DNA of 44,209 nt, taken from the IMG/VR virus record IMGVR_UViG_3300044675_006977, positions 1-44,209 of that record. One strand, 5' to 3'. The notes under the pieces were generated by a model. That model worked only from the letters and a program-made list of their open reading frames with translations. It did not search any database and was not told the DNA's origin. Shown one piece after another: positions 25,712 to 33,763 of this stretch. Within the stretch, counting starts at the first letter, position 1, and every line of letters begins with the position of its first letter. The position numbers and the translations under genes were made by a program. This DNA is from a virus.

Positions 25712-25890
25712 TGGCTAAGGTCAACAAGCCTACAAAGTCAGCTTTGTGGTCTTCGGCAAAATCTCAGGCCAAAGCCAAGTTTGACGTATATCCTTCTGCT
25801 TATGCTAATGCATGGGCAGCTAAGAAGTATAAGTCAATGGGAGGAACATGGAAGACCGTCTCCACCAAGAAAGCTGCAAAGAAGAAGTAG
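25711..25890 (+). CDS. Small conserved phage protein (DUF5872-like)
   Basis: 59 residues, missed by length filters. KFDVYPSAYANAWAAKKYK is a strongly conserved core that I associate with DUF5872-like proteins of phages and large viruses (assignment from memory). Preceded by KPTKSALWSSAKSQAK and followed by a Lys-rich tail. Basic, aromatic-rich, function unknown. One base separates it from the next gene. Confidence 0.7.
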   Translation: MAKVNKPTKSALWSSAKSQAKAKFDVYPSAYANAWAAKKYKSMGGTWKTVSTKKAAKKK

Positions 25891-25891
25891 T

Positions 25892-26176
25892 ATGGCTGGC
25901 CCTAAAGGTGTTGGATTAACTAAATGGTTTGATCAAAAATGGGTCAATATTGGTGCCCCCAAAAAGGGAGGCAAGTATCAACCATGTGGCACATCAGGTG
26001 CTGGTGGGTCAGGCTATGCTAAATGTGTGCCAGCTGCTAAAGCAGGGGCTATGTCGCCTGCTCAAAAGAAAAGTGCAGTTACTAGAAAGAGAAAGTCTGG
26101 AACACCAGAAAAAGGTGTCAAAGGACAATCTCCTAAAAATGTTTCTACATTTAAAAAACAAGCTAAGAAGAAATAG
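25892..26176 (+). CDS. Small conserved basic protein
   Basis: 94 residues. The order GLTKWFDQKWVNIGAPKKGG, PCGTSGAGG, AKCVPAAKA, and SPAQKKSAVTRKRKS matches a small family common in phages next to the KFDVYPSAYANAWA-type protein. Two Cys (around 32 and 45) might bind metal. Last gene of the basic block; no clear terminator follows. Confidence 0.7.
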   Translation: MAGPKGVGLTKWFDQKWVNIGAPKKGGKYQPCGTSGAGGSGYAKCVPAAKAGAMSPAQKKSAVTRKRKSGTPEKGVKGQSPKNVSTFKKQAKKK

Positions 26177-26255
26177 CCTTAACCATTTCTTCATTTTTTT
26201 CCCAATAAAGTTCTTTCATATTTTTGTTATTATATCATAAAAAATTAATATATGA

Positions 26256-26267
26256 TATAATTATTTT
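26256..26267 (+). promoter_or_regulatory. TATAAT box at leaderless distance from a GTG start
   Basis: TATAAT (26256-26261) ends 6 bases before the GTG at 26268, and no ribosome-binding site is visible. This matches the -10 box to start-codon distance of actinobacterial leaderless mRNAs. No clear -35 element. Confidence 0.5.
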
Positions 26268-27202
26268 GTGAAAAGTAAAAGACCTTTAGACATTGTCTCA
26301 ATCAATAATTCTATACCTAAAGTAATCGAACCATGCTTTAGGAACGAAGATAGAACCACCATGGTATCAACTGAATATGATGGACACCGTAACCATGATA
26401 TAGACTCAAGATTGGTTTATAGAGTAAACGATCATGGACATCATGGTGATGATTTTTTTAATAACCCAGACATTTTAGCCATAGGTTGTTCGGTTACCGC
26501 GGGGTTGGGGTTACCGTATGATATGACTTGGCCACATTTGGTAGCTAAAGAAACTAAACAGACAGTAAATGTTATAGGTATACCTGGTGCTGGCGTTGAA
26601 CAAATTTTACATAACGCATTGCTTTACATGGAAAAATTTGGAAAACCCAAAAAATAATGGCACTCATGCCCAATCTACATAGAGCATGGATGCCTACTCT
26701 TAACGATGATGGGAAATATCATATAATTCCATTGCAATGGAATTTTAAAATAAAAGAATATTCAAAATTGTCAAAACCAATAAGATACAAGGATTGGTAC
26801 GGCATCAGGAGGAGTATTCCGTGTGAGCCGATCATCAAAAATGCATTGGTTAGTATAGAAAATTTTAAAATAATGTGTAAACTTTTGGATATTGAATTTA
26901 GTTATTATTCTTGGGATATTCTTTATACTAATAATATTTTTAATACAATAAAAGAATCTAATATTGAGTATGAAGAAAACTATGATAATCTAGATCTTCT
27001 CCAGTCATTTTATTGTTTCGAAAAATATGACAACAGAATATGTCATTATTCCAACAATAAAGAGCATGATCCATTTTGGGTTCGCGCCTTGGACTATCCT
27101 AAAACACATCCCGGTATGCATGCGCATATACACTACTCTGAGATGTTTTTGGGGGGGAAACTTTCGCAACTAATAATAGACGAAAGTAAAACTAAACTAT
27201 AG
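26268..27202 (+). CDS. SGNH-hydrolase-like protein, frame-split (-1) copy
   Basis: Two frames. The first (26268-26657) includes NPDILAIGCSVTAGLG with the nucleophile Ser and ends KFGKPKK. The second (to 27202) continues LMPNLHRAW and ends with HPGMHAHIHYSEMF, the final His block. At the junction CCC-AAA-AAA-TAA one extra A would restore GKPKKIMALMPNL, as in the minus-strand paralogue (GLPKKILFLTPDL). Full length would be about 311 residues. It may deacylate or acetylate a glycan. The cause could be slippage at the A6 run, mutation or an assembly error. Confidence 0.72.
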
Positions 27203-27207
27203 TTTTT

Positions 27208-28647
27208 TTAATGTATATCAAAATTTGGGTTATTGACTCCCCATTGCTTCTTATCTTTCATGTCATTAACCAATGGTTGATTTTTAATATTTAAACTAGT
27301 ATTAAGTAAGACTGGGATGCCGGTATAGTCGTTCCATTTAATAAGTAGATCGTAAAGACCCTTGTGCTGGATTTGGTTAACTGTTTGTACCCTTGAAGTC
27401 CCATCTACATGTACTACAGAAGGAATTAAATTTGGCTTCTTACACTTTACCGCGTACTGCATATAGGGGGATTGTCTATCAATCTCAAACCATTCTTCTG
27501 CAAACTCTTCTAAAATAATTGGTGCAAATGGCCTAAACGGTTCTCTGTTTTTTATTTTATTTACTTCATATTTTATATTAGGATCTCGTGGGTCAGCCAG
27601 TATAGATCTATTGCCTAGGGCTCTTGGTCCAAATTCAGCTCTACCAGAAGCAACTGCTGATATTTTTTTATTCTTTAATGAATCAAATAACTTTTGAACA
27701 GGATAATCTCCCGGTATATTGGTACCTAGGTAGGGCCCGTCCCAACTAACATGCTCGCCATGGACAGCAAGGGCAGCCCCTAAGCTACTCCCAGCATCAC
27801 CGGGGTTAGGCATTACCCATATATCGTCCCATATATTCAATAAGGCACTGTTGGCAGAACAATTGAGGGCACACCCGCCCATGAAGACTAGGTTTCTTTT
27901 GCCTGTTATTTTTTTAGCATAGTTCATGAATTCAATTAACCTTAATTCATATACCTTTTGTACGGCGTATGCTATGTCGAATTTATCTTGATCATTCTTA
28001 ATTTCAAATGGAAAATTTTTTATACCCCTATGAAAATTGTAAAGTTGTTGATCATACGAGCTAAAGATATTATTAACATAGTTGAATACAGGAGTCAACT
28101 TACCGTAAGAAGCCATGCCCATTAATATGTATTCCTCAGTTCCAGGCAATAACCCCAAAAGGTTTGCAAAAGCGCTATAAAATAAACCAAAACTATTAGG
28201 ATACTTCATCTTGTACTTTGATGTTATTTTACTGCCTTCACCTACCCAAATGCTAGCTGTATCAAATTCGCCAATAGCATCAATAACTACTATGGCAGCT
28301 TCATCAAAATTACTAGTATAATAACCAGCAGCTGCATGCGAATAATGGTGACTAACTTGAATTTCTTTTGCGTTAAGATCTATAATATTCTTGTATAAAT
28401 TTTTATACTTTCCATTACTTCCACCGTAAATAGATTTTCTTAAAGATTTTAATTTTCTTTTTTCATAATAAGCTATAATATCTGGTCTACCAAATTGAGA
28501 GGCTTCACTAAAAATTTCTGGATTTAAACCCCAATCATTTTTAACTTTCGAGTATCTCTCCGCATGAGCTGCAAAAACTATTTCCCCATCTATTAAAACA
28601 GATAGGGCAGCGTCGTGGCTAGAATCATTGATGCCATATATTATCAC
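27208..28647 (-). CDS. Carbamoyltransferase (NodU/TobZ family)
   Basis: 479 residues. N-terminal Carbam_trans fold: GINDSSHDAALSVL, SHHYSHAAAGYY (metal-binding His cluster), VVIDAIGEFD, LGLLPGTEEYILMGMASYG, and MGGCALNCSANS. C-terminal YrdC-like part: FGPRALGNRSILADPRDP, REPFRPFAP and NTSLNIKNQPLVN. It moves carbamoyl groups from carbamoyl phosphate through carbamoyl-adenylate to a sugar or other hydroxyl. Stop is 5 bases from that of the convergent SGNH gene; ATGA overlap with the upstream minus-strand SGNH gene, so the pair works together, likely on a surface glycan. Confidence 0.9.
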   Translation of the reverse strand: MIIYGINDSSHDAALSVLIDGEIVFAAHAERYSKVKNDWGLNPEIFSEASQFGRPDIIAYYEKRKLKSLRKSIYGGSNGKYKNLYKNIIDLNAKEIQVSHHYSHAAAGYYTSNFDEAAIVVIDAIGEFDTASIWVGEGSKITSKYKMKYPNSFGLFYSAFANLLGLLPGTEEYILMGMASYGKLTPVFNYVNNIFSSYDQQLYNFHRGIKNFPFEIKNDQDKFDIAYAVQKVYELRLIEFMNYAKKITGKRNLVFMGGCALNCSANSALLNIWDDIWVMPNPGDAGSSLGAALAVHGEHVSWDGPYLGTNIPGDYPVQKLFDSLKNKKISAVASGRAEFGPRALGNRSILADPRDPNIKYEVNKIKNREPFRPFAPIILEEFAEEWFEIDRQSPYMQYAVKCKKPNLIPSVVHVDGTSRVQTVNQIQHKGLYDLLIKWNDYTGIPVLLNTSLNIKNQPLVNDMKDKKQWGVNNPNFDIH

Positions 28648-29577
28648 GGTCTTTTAGTCACCTTAGAATCTTGTATTGTTTTTTGAGAAAGAGATTTTCC
28701 TAAGAATCTTTCAGCGTAATGAACATGTGAATGCATTCCTGGATGATATCCGTAATCATTTGCAACATCCCAGAAAAAAGATTGTTCTTCATTTAGAGAA
28801 CGATGGGTCAGACAACGCTCGTGCTCTGTTAGGTAATGTAAATTATCTCCTTCATCCCCACTACTGATGTAGAAGTTATTGTCCATTTTATTGTAGATAT
28901 AATTAGTTTCTCCATCCCAAGAAAAAAAATTATACTCTATTCCCAAATTATAAAAAAACTCTAAATAGCTAAGTGAGGTAAGTGCACTAAAAACAGCTGC
29001 CTCTAAAGGAAGGCTTCTATTGATATTAAAATAATCTTTATATATTAAAGGTTTTTGTTTCTTATTTTCGCTAAACATAAAGTTATTATTAGAATAGCTC
29101 CAATCAAAAGATGAAATTAAATTTTCTTCCTTTATTTCAGGAAACCAAAGTCTTTTTAAATCTGGTGTTAAGAATAAAATTTTTTTAGGTAATCCAAATT
29201 CTTTTATATGACATATAAAATTGTTAAATATTCTCTGAACCGACGCACCAGGATGTGATATAACATTTACTGTTTGGTTAAGCTCCCTTGCTATCAAATG
29301 TGGCCAAGTTAAGTCATATGGAATACCACAGCCAGCAGTGACTGAGCAACCTAAAGCTAGGATATCTGGATTGTGGACAAAATTAGAACCATGATGGCCA
29401 TGTCTATTGACCCTGTATATCATTCTTGGGTCAGGTTTGCCCCAACCTCCGCTCTGTATAATGATAATCTTCATTCATTTCATCCTGAATATGAATTAAA
29501 GAATGATCTTCTAGTGATTTAAATTTTGTAGAATTTAATTTTGAAGATATATTTAAAAGATCTTTATTAAAATTCAT
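28644..29577 (-). CDS. SGNH-hydrolase-like protein, frame-split (+1 at CGG) copy
   Basis: The main frame (29474-28644, 276 residues) has NPDILALGCSVTAGCG with the nucleophile Ser and ends in YHPGMHSHVHYAERF. An upstream frame from ATG 29577 runs 48 residues and stops at 29431, overlapping the start. Skipping the C at 29451 (CGG) joins NEDYHYTE to GGWGKPDPRMIYRV and gives about 310 residues, matching the 311 of the plus-strand paralogue, whose N-terminus is also long. Without the shift, the ATG at 29474 would give the shorter form. Overlaps the carbamoyltransferase by ATGA. Confidence 0.7.
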
Positions 29578-29580
29578 AGA

Positions 29581-29691
29581 CTAATAGATAAAAGGTTGTT
29601 TGTTTTTTTTATTTAAAAATGGTATTTTTGATTTTAGATTTAAAAATATTGATTTTAATAGTATAGATTTTTTATGGAGAAAATATTTCAT
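29581..29691 (-). CDS. Very small basic peptide gene
   Basis: 36 residues (MKYFLHKKSILLKSIF...), basic and partly hydrophobic, with AAGGAAG about 9 bases before the ATG and a stop 3 bases before the next minus-strand ATG. It would head the minus-strand operon. Only position and RBS support it. The rest of 29692-29749 shows no gene. Confidence 0.4.
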   Translation of the reverse strand: MKYFLHKKSILLKSIFLNLKSKIPFLNKKNKQPFIY

Positions 29692-29749
29692 TTATATTAC
29701 TTCCTTAAGTTATAGATATTCAATGATACCATAAGTAGTTGTAATTTTA

Positions 29750-29758
29750 TGCTATAAT
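29750..29758 (+). promoter_or_regulatory. Extended -10 promoter
   Basis: TGCTATAAT, an extended -10 element (TGN followed by a perfect TATAAT), 27 bases before the ATG at 29786. No good -35 box. It probably drives the glycan operon. Confidence 0.65.
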
Positions 29759-29785
29759 AGAATTCGTGCTATAGCAAGGTGTGTT

Positions 29786-29998
29786 ATGTCTGAAGAAAAT
29801 TCATTTGATGGCTTCATGCCAATGATAGACGGGGTTAATTTAACCCCGTCTATTTCTATGATAAACACTGAAGGAGACTTAATCAAAGCTCATAGTGTAA
29901 AGATAACCACTAGAGAAGGTGTTGACTTTATATTTAGTATAGAGACAACTGATCTAATGAGATTATGTTTTCTTATAATGAAAGTAGTCAATCAATGA
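29786..29998 (+). CDS. Small hypothetical protein containing a hairpin in its coding DNA
   Basis: 70 residues, no motif (beta-rich C-terminal half). GCAAGGTGTG precedes the ATG. Codons 14-23 carry a perfect inverted repeat (29826-29852). ATGA coupling to the next gene. If the hairpin terminates transcription, the downstream genes would need antitermination or another promoter. Confidence 0.6.
   Translation: MSEENSFDGFMPMIDGVNLTPSISMINTEGDLIKAHSVKITTREGVDFIFSIETTDLMRLCFLIMKVVNQ
29826..29852. repeat. Perfect 27-base inverted repeat
   Basis: TAGACGGGGTTAA, one central T, TTAACCCCGTCTA: 13 perfect pairs. Located about 68 bases after the promoter -10 box at 29753 and inside the first gene of the operon. 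It could form a strong RNA hairpin (attenuator-like) or be a binding site for a dimeric protein. Confidence 0.85.
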
Positions 29999-30063
29999 GA
30001 AATTTATTTATGTTAACAATAATTATCATGATGTATGCTTCTTTCTTATGGAAAAGAAATTAA
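29995..30063 (+). CDS. 22-residue membrane peptide gene
   Basis: MRNLFMLTIIIMMYASFLWKRN: one hydrophobic helix with basic ends. ATGA overlap with the previous stop and 2 bases before the next start. Coupling and composition support it; no function known. Confidence 0.4.
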   Translation: MRNLFMLTIIIMMYASFLWKRN

Positions 30064-30065
30064 AT

Positions 30066-30299
30066 ATGAATGAATCAACTTGGACATGGCTATTGTTTGC
30101 TATGGAATTAATAGGAGTTTACGGCAGTTATCAGGTCGGAAACAAAAAATGGTATGGACATATGATTGTGGCATTACACTCTATTCCTTGGGCAGCTTAT
30201 TCTATTATATTTAACAAGCCAGGATTTATGGCTATGTGGATTTTGTGGCAATGGGTTCACTGGAGAAATATGTTTAAGTGGAGAAAACAAAATGTCTAA
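30066..30299 (+). CDS. Small membrane protein
   Basis: 77 residues, Trp-rich, with two or three hydrophobic segments (WTWLLFAMELIGVYGSY; MIVALHSIPWAAYSIIF; GFMAMWILWQWVHW). The ATG at 30066 is preferred over 30048 because GGAAAAG lies upstream. Overlaps the next start by 8 bases. Similar small Trp-rich membrane proteins occur in other phages, role unknown. Confidence 0.65.
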   Translation: MNESTWTWLLFAMELIGVYGSYQVGNKKWYGHMIVALHSIPWAAYSIIFNKPGFMAMWILWQWVHWRNMFKWRKQNV

Positions 30300-31167
30300 T
30301 AAAAAAGTTGTAGTGATAGGTGCTGGTGGGATAATTGGTCAGCACATGATGCTAACCCAACCAGATAATATGGATGTGGTTTATACAAGAAGAACTGGCG
30401 ATGGAGACTGGGTCCAATTAAATGTTGGGGTAGACGACGTAAGCTCTTGGTTGGATAAACTTAATCCAGATGTCATTGTTAACTTAGCTGGACAAAATAT
30501 TGTTGACCTAGTTGAACAAAATCCTGACGCCAGTTCTCTAATCAATATAGATTTACCAATAGAGCTTGGTCAGTGGGCAGATAAGAACAACAAATACCTT
30601 ATTCAAGGAAGCACCCAAGGAATCTTCAGTGGAGATAACCCGGAGTACACTCCGGAGTCAAAGCCTCATCCAGTTACTTGGTATGGAAAACAAAAAGCTG
30701 CTGCTGAAAAATTAGTTTTATTCTTCAATAACTCAGAAGTAGTTAGATTAACTTTTGTTATTGGGGTAAGACCAAATCCTAATGTTGGTCGAAAGAATCC
30801 ATTAGAAATGATGATGGAACAACCTAATCAACTTCAGGTAGATGATCGATTCTTTTCTCCTGTATTTGCACACGACGCTGCTGCAGTTTTATGGGATAGA
30901 GTTAATCTCTGTGGCAGTGATGGAAATAAAATTGTCCACGTAGGAAATCCAATTAGATGTTCAAGATATTCTTTAGCGAGTGACCTAAAGCTAGCTTCTG
31001 ATGGTAAACTAGATATTAATATTGAACCAGTTTCATATACTCATTTTATAAGCGACGTACCTAGACCAAGAGATACCACTTGGAAAGAAGGAACCGCTCT
31101 TTATAAGAGTGATTATATGGACGGCTTAAAACAATGTTATTTAGAATGGGAAAAATTAAACAAATGA
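30292..31167 (+). CDS. RmlD-like NAD(P)-dependent sugar reductase/epimerase
   Basis: 291 residues of the extended SDR family. N-terminal Rossmann site VVVIGAGGIIGQH, NPDVIVNLAG, ING-like IQGSTQGIFSGDNPEY, and the catalytic WYGKQKAAAE (Y-x3-K). The order resembles dTDP-4-dehydrorhamnose reductase. GGAGA before the ATG at 30292, inside the previous gene. It probably makes a deoxysugar nucleotide for the glycosyltransferases downstream. Exact substrate unknown. ATGA overlap with the methyltransferase. Confidence 0.82.
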   Translation: MSNKKVVVIGAGGIIGQHMMLTQPDNMDVVYTRRTGDGDWVQLNVGVDDVSSWLDKLNPDVIVNLAGQNIVDLVEQNPDASSLINIDLPIELGQWADKNNKYLIQGSTQGIFSGDNPEYTPESKPHPVTWYGKQKAAAEKLVLFFNNSEVVRLTFVIGVRPNPNVGRKNPLEMMMEQPNQLQVDDRFFSPVFAHDAAAVLWDRVNLCGSDGNKIVHVGNPIRCSRYSLASDLKLASDGKLDINIEPVSYTHFISDVPRPRDTTWKEGTALYKSDYMDGLKQCYLEWEKLNK

Positions 31168-31901
31168 ACTTAGAAACACAAGCAAACGATATATCAGAAT
31201 TCTTAAATGTCCCGGCAGACAAAGCTAAAGAACGCTTAGCCTTGGGCTTTCATGCTAACCACCACATGGTCGCAGAAGACTTCACGTCCACAAATACAAA
31301 CGTAGATGATCCAGACTCTCTATTGAACTGGTACAGAAACACAGATGCATATATTTGGGAGTTGTCCTCATATCATCTAGACGAAGGATTCAACTACAAG
31401 GGTATGTGCGAAGGCATCTCCCTGGGATTGTTCCATTCTGGAAAGAAAGACGTTCTTAGTATTGGCGACGGTATTGGTACGCTCAGCATAAGAATGGCTG
31501 AAGAAGGATTGAATACCACGTACCATGATTTAGAGGGTGGCAAGACTGCCGGCTTTGCTCAATACAGATTTAATAAAAAACCAGAATTAAAAATCAATAC
31601 ACTTTTTACTGATAACTTCATTCCCAAGTTAGGAACTAAGGCTTTTGATGCCGTTGTTGCTCTAGACTTCTTGGAGCATGTTGTCAATGTAGGAGAGTGG
31701 GCTATGGCTATCTTCAAGTGTCTTAAAAAAGACGGAGTTTTTATAGCGCAAAATGCATTTGCTATCGGAGATGCAGAACACGGTAACTCTATCCCTATGC
31801 ACTTGTCCATTAATAACAAGTACGAAACAGAATGGATTCCCATGATGCAGAGAATAGGTTTTGTTCTACATGAGAACCAACAGTGGTGGATCAAGCCATG
31901 A
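31164..31901 (+). CDS. SAM-dependent methyltransferase
   Basis: 245 residues from the ATG overlapping the previous stop. Motif I is VLSIGDGIGTLS, motif II-like TYHDLEG, and DAVVALDFLEHV is the motif IV region. A helical N-terminal part (about 1-85) may bind the acceptor. It methylates a small molecule, sugar or glycan, given its neighbours. ATGA overlap with the next glycosyltransferase. Confidence 0.8.
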   Translation: MNLETQANDISEFLNVPADKAKERLALGFHANHHMVAEDFTSTNTNVDDPDSLLNWYRNTDAYIWELSSYHLDEGFNYKGMCEGISLGLFHSGKKDVLSIGDGIGTLSIRMAEEGLNTTYHDLEGGKTAGFAQYRFNKKPELKINTLFTDNFIPKLGTKAFDAVVALDFLEHVVNVGEWAMAIFKCLKKDGVFIAQNAFAIGDAEHGNSIPMHLSINNKYETEWIPMMQRIGFVLHENQQWWIKP

Positions 31902-32758
31902 GATTAGACTTAGGTATTTCTAATTATAATTATCCAGAAAAGCTAGACGAATGCCTAACTGCGTTAAGACGCAACAGCACTACTGACTGGAGATGTTTAG
32001 TTGTAGACAATATGTCCACTGACCCTAAGGTAAGAGAAGTCCTTGAGCGTCACGCAAGTGAAGAGCCAAGAATCATACCTCGATATATGACTTCTAATAC
32101 AGGTTATGTAGGCGCGGTAAACGAACTATTGGCTTGGGCAGAAACTAATAACGTAGGCTATCTAGACAACGATGCATATGTTAGAACACACGGTTGGGAT
32201 GAAAAATTAGCTAGCTATTTAGAATCTAATCATGAAGTAGCAATGGCTTTTCCTAATGGTGGGGCTTACCCAATTCAACGTGCTAGATACATGGAAATAC
32301 TTTGGGGTGTTGGATTCTGTTGGATTCTAAATCGCCAGCGATACAAAGAGATCGGTGGATTCGATACCGAGATTGGCCATCAAGAAGAAGTAGATTTTCA
32401 AACTAGAATAAGACTAGGTGGCTGGAAAATTGTAGCGGATCCATCAGTGGTAGTTTCTCACGATGCTAACAGCACCAGAAATCCAGATGCTCAGGAAAGA
32501 ATTAATGCCGGCGTTGTCAACTGGGTTAATAAATGGAACAAATATTTCGTGGGCCCACATGTAACCTACCATAGCCCTAACGTAACTAGGTTTGAAGATT
32601 GGACTGCTCCTTACATGGAGGAGTGGTATCAACTACAGCCAGAACTTCAGGGTTTGAACGAAAACCCTGAAACAGTTTACATAGCAGCCTTGGGACGTGA
32701 AGTAGATCTTATCAAGGTTCCACGTTGGCAAAATTTATATAGAGGAAGAATTATTTAA
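31898..32758 (+). CDS. Family 2 glycosyltransferase
   Basis: 286 residues. GT-A motifs: ISNYNYPEKLDECL, LVVDNMSTD, TSNTGYVGAVN, GYLDNDAYV in the DxD place, and GGFDTEIGHQEEVDFQTRI (the ED catalytic-base region). The C-terminal third may hold the acceptor domain. Coupled to methyltransferases on both sides, so it probably builds a methylated glycan. Confidence 0.87.
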   Translation: MRLDLGISNYNYPEKLDECLTALRRNSTTDWRCLVVDNMSTDPKVREVLERHASEEPRIIPRYMTSNTGYVGAVNELLAWAETNNVGYLDNDAYVRTHGWDEKLASYLESNHEVAMAFPNGGAYPIQRARYMEILWGVGFCWILNRQRYKEIGGFDTEIGHQEEVDFQTRIRLGGWKIVADPSVVVSHDANSTRNPDAQERINAGVVNWVNKWNKYFVGPHVTYHSPNVTRFEDWTAPYMEEWYQLQPELQGLNENPETVYIAALGREVDLIKVPRWQNLYRGRII

Positions 32759-33297
32759 TGAGATTAGAAACTATCCCACAGGGAGATGGAATCAAGGTAG
32801 TCATTGGAACTAGGACTTACCTAGGACCAGATTGGACTCATATTGACATTGATCCAACTCCATTATATGATCATGTAAACAAGAGAACTGTACCAGTGGA
32901 CGTTGTATGTGATGCGCGAAAGATTGACCTTCCAGATAACTACGCTGACATTGTGTATAACTCGGAATGTCTAGAGCATTTCCCCTGGAAAGAATACCAA
33001 GCTGTCTTGGCTGAATGGTGTAGAATTGTTAAACCGGGTGGTATGATTAGAATTGAAGTTCCAGACTTCTTACTAGCTTGTCAGCAGATATTAACTATGG
33101 ACTCATTGGATGGAGACAGAAGAATGCAACAGATATTCTTTGCCGAACAGTTGAATCCATTTGACTTTCACTTTGTGGGATTAACTCACAGAATGTTGCA
33201 AGATGATTTCGATCGTATGGGCTTTGAAGTTATAGACATTAAAAGAGGCAGCGACTGGGGATGGCTTAAGGTTGACGCAGTTAAACCATTAAGCTAA
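32758..33297 (+). CDS. SAM-dependent methyltransferase (type 11-like)
   Basis: 179 residues. THIDIDP, CDARKIDLPDNYADIVYNSE, LEHFPWKEYQAVLAEWCRIV and KPGGMIRIEVPD match the short class I methyltransferases that sit in polysaccharide clusters. The usual glycine-rich motif I is abbreviated (VVIGTRTYLGPDW). TAATG coupling to the glycosyltransferase. Confidence 0.82.
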   Translation: MRLETIPQGDGIKVVIGTRTYLGPDWTHIDIDPTPLYDHVNKRTVPVDVVCDARKIDLPDNYADIVYNSECLEHFPWKEYQAVLAEWCRIVKPGGMIRIEVPDFLLACQQILTMDSLDGDRRMQQIFFAEQLNPFDFHFVGLTHRMLQDDFDRMGFEVIDIKRGSDWGWLKVDAVKPLS

Positions 33298-33304
33298 TAA
33301 CTAA

Positions 33305-33763
33305 ATGAATAATCATTTTCTAGCGCATATAATAAGAGACGTATTCCCTAACACAAATTTTACAATTATCTACGGAGAAGACCGTAGTCTCCAAGAAGTA
33401 TTGGCTACTCCAGAACATAGCATTGGAGCTTTCCAGCTACATACTGAAAGAGGTCCAGATAAAGATTCTTTTGAATATAGATTTTGGGAGATTGGATTAA
33501 ATGACCCATACCTTGATTATGGAGATGCAGATTTATTTATTTCTGTAAACTATAATCCATCAACTTATGATAACAATACTGAAATTATAGCTTTTCAGAT
33601 TAAAGCTTTATTAAAACCTGGTGGGAAAGCTCTTATTATAAATCCAGGTAATTGGGCTAAAGATTTTAATAGAATTCTTCAGATAGACGGATTTGCCACA
33701 AGAGAGATGATGAGATATTCAATGCTCCAGAACGAAAGTGTTTTAGTATATGAAAATATATGA
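33305..33763 (+). CDS. Methyltransferase-like protein of reduced form
   Basis: 152 residues. Only the C-terminal part looks like a methyltransferase (QIKALLKPGGKALIINPG and the later strands). The motif I region is not evident. It could be a degenerate or partner subunit of the preceding enzymes. It overlaps the next gene by 14 bases. Confidence 0.5.
   Translation: MNNHFLAHIIRDVFPNTNFTIIYGEDRSLQEVLATPEHSIGAFQLHTERGPDKDSFEYRFWEIGLNDPYLDYGDADLFISVNYNPSTYDNNTEIIAFQIKALLKPGGKALIINPGNWAKDFNRILQIDGFATREMMRYSMLQNESVLVYENI

Noticed and set aside
27208-27300. C-terminal truncation of the carbamoyltransferase
   Set aside because: The end is shorter than in NodU-like proteins, but NQPLVN and the following segment read naturally, and no continuation was found in another frame.
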